Shown: piece after piece, positions 1 through 6,170 of the stretch | How the letters are laid out: each line of letters begins with the position of its first letter | Numbering within the stretch: the stretch's first letter is position 1 | Source of the DNA: PALSA-1440 sp050011195 | GTDB taxonomy: Bacteria > Verrucomicrobiota > Verrucomicrobiia > Limisphaerales > UBA8199 | Reading direction: 5' to 3' | NCBI GenBank assembly: GCA_050011195.1 | Contig: JBEKJO010000120.1 | Coordinates: 1-18,849 of the forward strand | Length of the DNA: 18,849 nucleotides | Position numbers and translations under genes: made by a program | The notes under the pieces: model-generated | The model's database searches: none | Told to the model about the DNA's origin: nothing | Seen by the model: the letters and a program-made list of their open reading frames with translations, nothing else

Positions 1-491
1 GCATAGACGAGGAAGTCGCCTTTGGGGCGGGGGGCGACGAGCACTTCGAGGCGGAGGCGTCCGGCGTCCCAGCGGAGGCGCAATTCCTGCACCGGGTTGG
101 GGCGAAAGGGGGCGGGCTGGGGCGGGGGCCAGAGCAATGGGGGGCGTCCGATGCGGCCCAGGACGCTGTTGAGTTTGACGTAGGCTTGCTGGCCGGTGAG
201 GGTGCGGCGGCCGGGGCGCCAGCGGCGGTGGATGCGGCGGGTGTAGAGGTTCCAGGCGTCGCGCTGAGGCTGGGTGAGGCGGGCGAACCAGTCTTTGGCG
301 AGGGCGCCGAAGAGGTGCCTCATGCGGACTTGGGGCGGGGTGCGGGGGTTGCGGGGGATGACGTAGGCGCGGCCATAGACGGCCCAGCGGCCAACGGGGG
401 CGTGGTACCAGACGAGGGGGCAGCCCTTGAGGCGGACGCTAGGCAGGGCGCGGCGGGTGACGCGGGGATCGTAGTTGTAGTGGATGATCAT
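1..491 (-). CDS. Hypothetical protein, 5' part only (runs off the left edge)
   Basis: An open frame runs from an ATG at 491 to the window edge, giving 163 visible residues and no stop. The start follows an AGAAGG Shine-Dalgarno-like site by 5 nt. The protein opens MIIHYNYDPRV and is basic, proline-rich and arginine-rich. It carries the segments DWFARLTQPQRDAWNLY (about residues 68-84) and LTGQQAYVKLNSVLGRIG (about 99-116), followed by a proline stretch. I remember this pattern (LT..QR.AW, then LTGQ..(Y/F)VK.NS.L, then PP) from uncharacterised proteins of Verrucomicrobiota, but I know no function and found no catalytic motif. No membrane segment or signal peptide is visible. The opposite strand also has a long open frame (186-614), which is a high-GC shadow: it lacks a plausible protein composition. 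I am fairly sure it is a gene; its role is unknown. Confidence 0.65.
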   Translation of the reverse strand, partial: MIIHYNYDPRVTRRALPSVRLKGCPLVWYHAPVGRWAVYGRAYVIPRNPRTPPQVRMRHLFGALAKDWFARLTQPQRDAWNLYTRRIHRRWRPGRRTLTGQQAYVKLNSVLGRIGRPPLLWPPPQPAPFRPNPVQELRLRWDAGRLRLEVLVAPRPKGDFLVY

Positions 492-588
492 GGCAGCCTT
501 CTGAGGGGCGGTTCAAATCTAAGCTCAAATTGTCTTACATGGGGCAGAAGATGGAACGAGGAATTGAAATTGTCAAATGCCAAATGCC

Positions 589-633
589 GATTGGTGATGA
601 GGGGTGATTGGTGACTGGGGATTGGGGACTGGT
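589..633. repeat. Degenerate short tandem G/T-rich repeat
   Basis: The tract is built from imperfect copies of GATTGG(T/G)GA-like units (ATTGGTGAT, GATTGGTGA, GATTGGGGA, ending GGACTGG). It lies in non-coding DNA about 100 nt upstream of the edge gene. It is simple-sequence in character, with no sign of a protein-coding role. Confidence 0.5.
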
Positions 634-982
634 GTTTGAGCCTTGGCGGGCAACCTTGGCCGAGTGGCTGGAAAGGTGGGTTCAGGCTGGAACAACGGGC
701 CTGCGGGTTGAAGGACTGCCGCTGCCAAGGAGGAAGCAAGAAAGGTCTGGCAACACGCCGAGGCAATCCCGTATGCTCCGGCTGGTTGAGCGCCAAGTCG
801 TGCGAGGGCTTCGGCGAATCATTCTGCGTCGGCACGGTCGCGTGCTGCCTGACCTAGCTGTTGCATCGGCACGGCCAGAGCATCGTGAGAATGTGATCAT
901 GCCGCTAGAAGGGTGGAAGACCTTTTTAGGCGCTCTCTTAATTTTTCTGAGGCTAACGGTAATTATCTCTTGAGCCTTCTCG

Positions 983-1014
983 TGGCCGGCGAAAATCAGT
1001 GTTGACGCCGGCCA
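983..1014. repeat. 9-bp-stem hairpin
   Basis: TGGCCGGCG at 983-991 pairs perfectly with CGCCGGCCA at 1006-1014 around a 14-nt loop that includes TTGA. No T-run follows on either strand, so it is not a classical intrinsic terminator. It lies 120 nt upstream of the sigma-like gene and could be an operator or a mobile repeat remnant. Confidence 0.5.
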
Positions 1015-1134
1015 GGGGATTGCGGAATTAAGACCAACGTGCGCGGTTTGCACCGGTGGGGCCAAATATGCTCCAAGAATTGCAACCAGTGGCGAACTCG
1101 CACCAAGAAATGATGAAGATGAGTTCGACAATTT

Positions 1135-1683
1135 ATGCACTGCATTGCTTCCCGGAAATTCGGCAGTCCTGCCACTAATTCCTCTCGCTGCACCACCCCC
1201 GGCGGCTCGCCACGGCTTGGCAAGCTGTGCGCAGAGAAACTGCTTCAACAACTCGATCCGATGCTCCGTGGTCTTTCGGCTCGGCTGGCAGGCACTGATC
1301 TGAGTCTGCGCGAGGATTATTTCCAAGAAGGGGTCGCTGCTGTTCTGACCGCGCTGGAGCGTTTCGACGCGACAAAAGGTCTTGTCGAACACTTTGCTGC
1401 GCGTTCCGCGCGCGGCAGCCTCCTCAACTACCGCCGCTCACTCCGGCGCCGGCAGCGGGAAATCTGCGTCGGCACATTCGCGGAGGCGGATGCAGACGCG
1501 GCGGATAAAGGGGTGGCGCTGTCACTCCAACTTGATGCCCTCGCAAGCGCATGCGGAGCCCCGGCTTATGACGCGATGGATTGCAGGCTGATCCGTGAGA
1601 CTGCTGTGACGATACTCACATCAAACGAGCTGTGCGCGGTCGAGCTGGTTCACTTTGAAGGGTGGCAAGAGGCTTATGCCTGA
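1135..1683 (+). CDS. Sigma-70 region 2-like small protein, first gene of the DruA cluster
   Basis: This 182-aa protein matches the sigma-70 region 2 pattern at about residues 48-100. The pattern is LLQQLDPMLRGLSARLAG, then LREDYFQEGVAAVLTALERFDATKG, then an ARSARGSLLNYRRSL-like helix. Sigma factors typically show DLVQEGxxGLxxAxxxFDPxxG followed by xxxIRGAIxxxLR at the same places. A second sigma-like stretch, LTSNELCAVELVHFEGWQEAYA, sits at the extreme C-terminus. It resembles the start of region 4 (the LTxxEREVLxLxxFEGxSxxEIA type) but stops before a recognition helix. The start is uncertain: an in-frame stop lies at 1120, ATG 1135 has only a weak GA-rich upstream site, and the first 30 residues do not look conserved. 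The end overlaps the next ATG by 8 nt, suggesting translational coupling. It may be a regulator of the cluster or a sigma domain used as a protein-interaction module. A degraded sigma gene is the alternative. Confidence 0.6.
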   Translation: MHCIASRKFGSPATNSSRCTTPGGSPRLGKLCAEKLLQQLDPMLRGLSARLAGTDLSLREDYFQEGVAAVLTALERFDATKGLVEHFAARSARGSLLNYRRSLRRRQREICVGTFAEADADAADKGVALSLQLDALASACGAPAYDAMDCRLIRETAVTILTSNELCAVELVHFEGWQEAYA

Positions 1684-2686
1684 CGGTATCGCCTTCATTC
1701 AGTGGGACAGCTACAAAACCGGCTTTGGTGGCTGTGGGTTCTTCCTCGACGACCCGCTCGCCTTCAACTCGCGCCAGGAGCGGCTCCACAACGTCGGTGT
1801 CGGTAACCATTTGTGGTTAGTATCGCGGTGTCCTGAGGACAGTCAGCATTACTTCGTTGCTGTTCTACGAGTGCGCGAACTGCGCCGCAACCAGCCGGAG
1901 ACCAACCTTGCTCGGAGCTTTGGCGAGTTCGCGATTGTTGGCGAGCGCGACCGGAGTCTTGACCTCAGAAGGAGATTTCCAGCCGATGGCCTACTCCGCG
2001 CACTGGAATTTGAGACGGGCAAGCCAATCAAGTTTGGCGCAAGCATCGGTCAATCGTTGCAGACCATCCGGTTGCTCAGCCCTGCCGACGAGCGTGTTCT
2101 CGACTGCTCCTTGCAGCGCATCCTCGCCGGACGTGACTTTGCTCTCGACGCACCATTCGGATTGTGGACGAAATGCGACGGCGTATTTGCTGACTACTTC
2201 TGGCAAAATTGGAAGGCGCGGCGACAACCGCTCGCGTTTCTCCTCTACGACTCGCCACCGGCACTGCCGAATGGCGCACCAGTGTTCATCCACTCGGATA
2301 AGAATCTTCGCCTGCTGGGGGCGTTTCGCGGGATTCAGTATGTGACCGGTTATAAGCCGACGGCGGATGCCGACGAGCGCATTTCCGAGCGCGAGCGCGT
2401 TTGGACTGCGTTCCGGGGTTTAACACTGAACCCACCGTCCAAAACGGAATTCGACGAGTTTTGGGATTCGCAACACGGCGTTCGCTCGCTGTTCATCATG
2501 GACAACCTTGTCGAAGTGCCGGTGGAACTTCCGTTCAAAACCTATGGCCGAGCACTGGAGTGGGGTTACCCGATGGGAGTCGGCTACCGCTATCTTACTC
2601 TCTCGCAATGCTGGCTGCTCCTTCGAGCAACAGAACTCACCGAGGAGATTCGAGATGCTTTGATGGAGCCGCTGCTTCGCGTCTGA
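1676..2686 (+). CDS. Unrecognised 336-aa protein of the DruA cluster
   Basis: I chose ATG 1676, which overlaps the stop of the sigma-like gene and has AAGAGG just upstream. A TTG at 1655 would add seven residues. The protein (MPDGIAFIQWDS...) is soluble-looking, with no signal peptide or membrane segment, and I do not recognise its family. The N-terminal third has a compact beta-rich character, with GNHLWLVSRCPEDSQHYFVAVLRV reminiscent of small barrel domains that open with an LWxVxR strand, but this is only an impression. The C-terminal part holds a well-structured segment, LFIMDNLVEVPVELPFKTYGRALEWGYPMGVGYRYLTLSQCWLLL, ending near the stop. No nuclease, helicase or ATPase motif (HNH, PD-ExK, Walker) is evident. 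Its place between the sigma-like gene and the DruA-family gene, with an 8-nt overlap upstream and a 15-nt gap downstream, says it belongs to the same operon. Confidence 0.7.
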   Translation: MPDGIAFIQWDSYKTGFGGCGFFLDDPLAFNSRQERLHNVGVGNHLWLVSRCPEDSQHYFVAVLRVRELRRNQPETNLARSFGEFAIVGERDRSLDLRRRFPADGLLRALEFETGKPIKFGASIGQSLQTIRLLSPADERVLDCSLQRILAGRDFALDAPFGLWTKCDGVFADYFWQNWKARRQPLAFLLYDSPPALPNGAPVFIHSDKNLRLLGAFRGIQYVTGYKPTADADERISERERVWTAFRGLTLNPPSKTEFDEFWDSQHGVRSLFIMDNLVEVPVELPFKTYGRALEWGYPMGVGYRYLTLSQCWLLLRATELTEEIRDALMEPLLRV

Positions 2687-2701
2687 GTAGAGTTTTGCCG
2701 C

Positions 2702-4645
2702 TTGTTGAGCAAGCTCGTAAAAGTGACCGACGCGGCGGGGCGTCATCTTGCTTTAGAAGAGGCGAGAGAGACAATTCAAGCGATGTCGAACGGTGTGGCG
2801 ACGAAAGCGGAAGTGGGCCTGAAATTCGCGTGTAGCGCGGTGGTGGACGTGGTGGCACAAGGTTGGCAACTCTCGGTTGGCAAGGCGGAAGTCGAACTTC
2901 GCTCCCCAAGCCCTGAAGGCGCGTCGCCCGATGAAGTGAAGCGGCGCATCCGCGAGGGGCATTTGCTCGAACGGGACGCCCAACTGCGCGAGGCATCCGT
3001 TCGTGAGTTCATCAAGAGCATGGAACAACGGCGGCTCGGCCCGCAGGGTTGGGTGTCCATCTTCTCCCTCATGCGCGACGGGCGTGAACTCGGGCGGAAG
3101 CTTAAGGCGGCTTCCGCCGAACAGCAACCTGAACTCCGGCAGGAATTTCTTGGTGATGCCATCGCCCCTTACCTACAACTCGTCGAGTCCGGCGCAACCT
3201 GTGAGTTCACGGGGCTGAAACTCACAGACATCTGGCGCTACTTCCGTCACACTTGGATCAGCACCTATAAGTCGCTGCCGGGGCGTTCCATGATGATTCT
3301 AGTGCGCGACGCTGCCGCTCCATTCCATCCCATCATCGGAATCGCCGCGCTCGGAAGTTCAATGGCGCAACAGACGCAACGCGACCAGTGGATTGGCTGG
3401 GACTCGGACAGGTTTCTGGAGCAATTGACGGCAAAGCCCACGGCGCGCATGTGCCGCTGGGTCCACGAATCGGTTGAACGATTGATTGGCGGCATCTACG
3501 CCGCCGACCTTTTGGCGGACGGAATCATCGAACGGCGCGAACTGAAGTCACCAACTGACCGCGCAATCAGCCGCCTACTGCGAGATGGGGAACGGGCGGC
3601 TAACTTCCACCGTTTGGACCCCGACGCGGCGAACCACAAAACCAACACGAACGCTCAGGCCGAAGTGGATTGGGAGAAACAGTCGAGGACCCCGCTCTTT
3701 CGCTCCAAGCGCGCCAAGACGCTCGCTCGGCTTCTTGGAATCCGCGCGGGACTGAGAGCCGCGGGACACGATGCCAACTCCTCAGCTTCGCTGAAAGCCG
3801 TGCTTGCGAACCCGGTCGGGCGCAATGCGGTGCGGCAACTCGTCCGGTTTGTTAAGGCTGAACACGTCGGCGTGAATATGATGGATATCATCATCTGCGG
3901 TGCCGTCGCTCCTTACAACATTCTGTTAGGTGGAAAGCTCGTGTGTCTACTGCTAACCAGCCCGGAAGTTGTCGCGTTTTACCGCAAACGCTACGGAGAG
4001 CAGGCCAGTATCATTGCCTCGTCGATGAGAGGCGCGCCTATCGTACGTCCGCCCAATCTTGTGCTTCTCGCAACGACAAGTCTCTATGGTGTTGGTTCAA
4101 GCCAATACAACCGGCTCCGAGTACCGCTGGAAGAGGTCGGCGGGAGAGCCGGGCATCGGCTGGAGTATGTCGAACTCGGCTTAAGCCGGGGCTACGGTTC
4201 ATACCATTTTAGTCAGGCGTCGGTTGACTACTTGGAAACACTCTTGGGCCGTTCCGGCGACGGCCGGAAAGTCAACAGCATCTTCGGCGAAGGCGTAAAC
4301 CCGCTCATGCGAAAGCTCCGCGACGGCTTGGCGGAAGTCGGTCTGCCCAGCGATGATCTGCTTAAGCATGGCAACGCTCGCGTGGTTTACGGTGTGCCGC
4401 TTGCCGAAAACTTTCGTGAAGTCCTTCTCGGCCTGGATGCGAAACCACGGTACTTTATGCCGCTCCGAAGCCCAGGTGATTCCACTCAACGGCTTGTGGA
4501 GTTTTGGCGGAAGCGATGGCTTGTGGGACGAATCACCCGCGATGGTATCTTGGATGAAGTTCTCAAGCACACACTGTCGTATCCAATTTCCCATGGCGCG
4601 CGCGTCACGCTCCCACAATCAGGCGAGGCCGAATTGTTCGACTGA
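2702..4645 (+). CDS. DUF4338 / DruA-family protein (Druantia-type anti-phage component)
   Basis: This 647-aa protein has the hallmarks I associate with DUF4338, the family containing DruA of the Druantia anti-phage system. In order these are: LTDIWRYFRHTW with PGRSMMILVRDAA (174-205); PIIGIAALGSS and RDQWIGWDSDR (210-237); MMDIIICGAVAPYNILLGGKLV (393-414); SIIASSMRG (436-444); TTSLYGVGSSQYNRL (458-472); LGLSRGYGSYHFS (492-504); and SIFGEGVNP (526-534). The biochemical activity of the family is not firmly known to me. The first 110 residues are charged and helical. The start is ambiguous: TTG 2702 is 15 nt after the previous stop, while ATG 2783 (residue 28) has a GAGAGAG tract 10 nt upstream. 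GC is lower than the operon beyond it: I counted 60/120 G+C at 3841-3960 against 77/120 at 8221-8340, consistent with acquisition. No DruE-like helicase is encoded here, so if it acts in defence it does so with different partners. Confidence 0.75.
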   Translation: MLSKLVKVTDAAGRHLALEEARETIQAMSNGVATKAEVGLKFACSAVVDVVAQGWQLSVGKAEVELRSPSPEGASPDEVKRRIREGHLLERDAQLREASVREFIKSMEQRRLGPQGWVSIFSLMRDGRELGRKLKAASAEQQPELRQEFLGDAIAPYLQLVESGATCEFTGLKLTDIWRYFRHTWISTYKSLPGRSMMILVRDAAAPFHPIIGIAALGSSMAQQTQRDQWIGWDSDRFLEQLTAKPTARMCRWVHESVERLIGGIYAADLLADGIIERRELKSPTDRAISRLLRDGERAANFHRLDPDAANHKTNTNAQAEVDWEKQSRTPLFRSKRAKTLARLLGIRAGLRAAGHDANSSASLKAVLANPVGRNAVRQLVRFVKAEHVGVNMMDIIICGAVAPYNILLGGKLVCLLLTSPEVVAFYRKRYGEQASIIASSMRGAPIVRPPNLVLLATTSLYGVGSSQYNRLRVPLEEVGGRAGHRLEYVELGLSRGYGSYHFSQASVDYLETLLGRSGDGRKVNSIFGEGVNPLMRKLRDGLAEVGLPSDDLLKHGNARVVYGVPLAENFREVLLGLDAKPRYFMPLRSPGDSTQRLVEFWRKRWLVGRITRDGILDEVLKHTLSYPISHGARVTLPQSGEAELFD

Positions 4646-4714
4646 ACTTTCGCGCCTGCGGGGTTTGTTCTGTTTGTTGTTTATTGACCCAGAACTGCGC
4701 TCGGTTCACTCCAC

Positions 4715-4900
4715 TTGTCCTCGGAGAAGCTCGAAACTTACGAGAAGCGTACCGCCGCAATCAATCGGGCCAACGACAGCGGCGACATTGAGACGCTGCG
4801 GGAAATCGCGGAGAACCCGCACGGGTTCATCCTCCGGCAGGGCTGGGCGAGCCTGGATTTCAGCGAGGAGGCGGAACTCACTCGGTTGCGGCGGCTGTAA
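4715..4900 (+). pseudogene. Fragment resembling the C-terminal part of a J-domain-type protein
   Basis: The frame encodes 61 residues. Its core KLETYEKRTAAINRANDSGD, followed by IETLREIAENP and QGWASLDFSEEAELTRLRRL, looks like a well-formed helical protein segment. I associate this pattern, less securely, with the region following the J domain in DnaJ-related bacterial proteins. The only start is a TTG with no Shine-Dalgarno site. The upstream 70 nt are AT-rich and out of character with a gene, and the frame stops just where the family would continue. I read it as a remnant left at the edge of the DruA cluster. A genuine tiny protein is possible. Confidence 0.35.
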
Positions 4901-5005
4901 CCGCTATCGCTGAAAGTAGGTTTAACTCCTTTAACTCCTTTAACTGCTTCGGCTGCGTCTTTGCCTCTTGGCGCCTTCGCGTTGGTTCAACCGCGTTTTT
5001 CAGGT
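4901..5005. other. Short intergenic spacer between convergent genes, with a TTTAACTCC tandem repeat
   Basis: The 9-bp unit TTTAACTCC occurs almost three times in tandem at 4921-4945. The rest is simple non-coding sequence between the end of the plus-strand cluster and the stop of the minus-strand agmatine deiminase gene. No T-tailed hairpin is visible for either convergent operon. Confidence 0.5.
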
Positions 5006-6154
5006 TTAACCCGGCTGCTGCTGGGTCAGACAATGCACCGTGCCGCGGCCCAGCACGAGGTCCACGGCGTGGAGGCCGATCACAGGCCGGTCTTTGAATA
5101 GTTCCCCCAGCGTGCCCAGCGCGATCCGGTCATTCGGATCATTGAACGTTGGCACGAGCACCGCCGCGTTGGCGATGTAGAAGTTCGCATAGCTGGCCGG
5201 CAGGCGGTTGCCGGCGAAATACAGCGGCGCCGGCATTGGCAAGGGCACAACTTCGGGTCGGGAGCCGTCCTCCAGCCGCAAATCCTGAATGCGTTCCCAG
5301 TTCTCGGCCAGCGGACGGTAATTGATGTCCCTGCGGTTGGTTTCCTTGATCAGCACGACCGTCTTCGGGTTCACGAACCGGCAGATGTCGTCTATGTGGC
5401 CGTGCGTGTCGTCGCCCACCGGCCCCGCCGCCAGCCAGAAGACATTGGTCACGCCGAGATAGCGCTTCAGCGTCTCTTCGATCTCCCGCCGCCCCAGGCC
5501 GGGATTGCGCACCTGGACCTTGGGGTCGAGGTAACATTGCTCGGTGGTCAATAGCGTGCCCCGTCCGTTCACCTCGATGCCGCCGCCTTCGATCACGAAG
5601 TCTTTGCCGTTGCACTCCGCATTAAACAACCGCTTGCCGAGCAGCCTGGCCGCGGTCTCCGGCACGCGGCGGTCCTTTTGCCAGTCGTCGTGCTTGGCCC
5701 ATGCGTTGAAGTGGAAGTGCACAATCGCCGTCTCCCCCTTCTTCCTTCTCACAAAGATCGGTCCGGTGTCGCGCGTCCAGCCACGATTGGTGGGATGGAG
5801 AATGTATTCGACGCGGCTCAGGTCGGCGCCCGCGCGAGCGAGGTAGTGGCGCGCCAGTTTCTCGTCGGCCCTGCTGTTGACGAGGATGCGCACAACTTCG
5901 CCCGGACAAACCTTGCGAACGATCTCCCCATAAGCCCAACGGATGGTATCCACCTTGTCGGGCCAGTCGGCTGGATTATGCGGCCAGATTAGCCAGGTCG
6001 CCTCGTGTCGCTCCCATTCCGCCGGCATCGAGAAACCGAGCGCGACGGGGGCCGGAGCGCGGACATTCCTGTCCGCAGGGCGGTCAGGCGGACAGGAATG
6101 TCCGCGCTCCGGTTGTGCAGACGGTGAGCGGTTGGCGGTATGGTGAGTGGGCAT
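5006..6154 (-). CDS. aguA: Agmatine deiminase family protein (PAD_porph fold)
   Basis: This 382-aa protein is a guanidino-group hydrolase. Agmatine deiminases convert agmatine to N-carbamoylputrescine and ammonia in the cytoplasm, within the arginine-to-putrescine route. Visible motifs are MPAEWERHEATWLIWPHN (43-60), GWTRDTGPIFV (125-135), HFNAWAKHDDW (148-158), EGGGIEVNGRGTLLTTEQC (189-207), the catalytic GDDTHGHIDD with its histidine (247-256), and the catalytic cysteine in GTVHCLTQQQP (371-381, Cys375). The family body normally begins about 5-10 residues before GFxMPAEW. Here a 37-residue lead-in, RGHSCPPDRPADRNVRAP and flanks, is encoded by a perfect palindromic repeat. No good Shine-Dalgarno site precedes ATG 6154 or the internal ATG 6028, so the start is open. 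The gene begins 16 nt after the molybdopterin-subunit stop, so it is probably co-transcribed. Other guanidine-family substrates cannot be excluded. Confidence 0.9.
   Translation of the reverse strand: MPTHHTANRSPSAQPERGHSCPPDRPADRNVRAPAPVALGFSMPAEWERHEATWLIWPHNPADWPDKVDTIRWAYGEIVRKVCPGEVVRILVNSRADEKLARHYLARAGADLSRVEYILHPTNRGWTRDTGPIFVRRKKGETAIVHFHFNAWAKHDDWQKDRRVPETAARLLGKRLFNAECNGKDFVIEGGGIEVNGRGTLLTTEQCYLDPKVQVRNPGLGRREIEETLKRYLGVTNVFWLAAGPVGDDTHGHIDDICRFVNPKTVVLIKETNRRDINYRPLAENWERIQDLRLEDGSRPEVVPLPMPAPLYFAGNRLPASYANFYIANAAVLVPTFNDPNDRIALGTLGELFKDRPVIGLHAVDLVLGRGTVHCLTQQQPG
6052..6112. repeat. Perfect 25-bp palindromic repeat inside the agmatine deiminase N-terminus
   Basis: The arms at 6052-6076 and 6088-6112 are exact reverse complements separated by 11 nt. 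Each arm itself contains a 7-bp self-palindrome (GCGGACA...TGTCCGC), so the element is nested. The frame through it reads PERGHSC...DRNVRAP. I know this peptide from many unrelated predicted proteins of Verrucomicrobiota, which indicates a dispersed repeat family. Confidence 0.85.
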
Positions 6155-6170
6155 GAGCGTAGTGTGCAGA

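Larger units (their letters stand above)
492..1134. other. Intergenic stretch without a convincing gene
   Basis: Short open frames exist on both strands but none has family-like sequence or a good ribosome-binding site. The stretch holds a degenerate G/T-rich tract (589-633) and a 9-bp-stem hairpin (983-1014). From about 920 to 970 it is AT-richer (runs of T, TAATTAT), which is where a promoter for the downstream plus-strand operon could lie. I could not find a -35/-10 pair good enough to call. A 36-codon frame from about 1068 overlaps the start of the sigma-like gene in another frame and could be a leader peptide or a frameshifted N-terminus. Confidence 0.5.

Noticed and set aside
1002..1031. 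TTGACG followed by AATTAA as a promoter for the sigma-like operon
   Set aside because: The -10 matches at only three of six positions and the -35 lies in the arm of a hairpin; too weak to call.
500..1400. Minus- and plus-strand frames of 60-236 codons before and over the sigma-like gene
   Set aside because: No recognisable motifs, poor starts and composition typical of spurious frames; only the 1135-1683 frame shows a family pattern.
4646..4715. T-rich stretch after the DruA-family stop as an intrinsic terminator
   Set aside because: T-runs are present but no stable GC stem precedes them.
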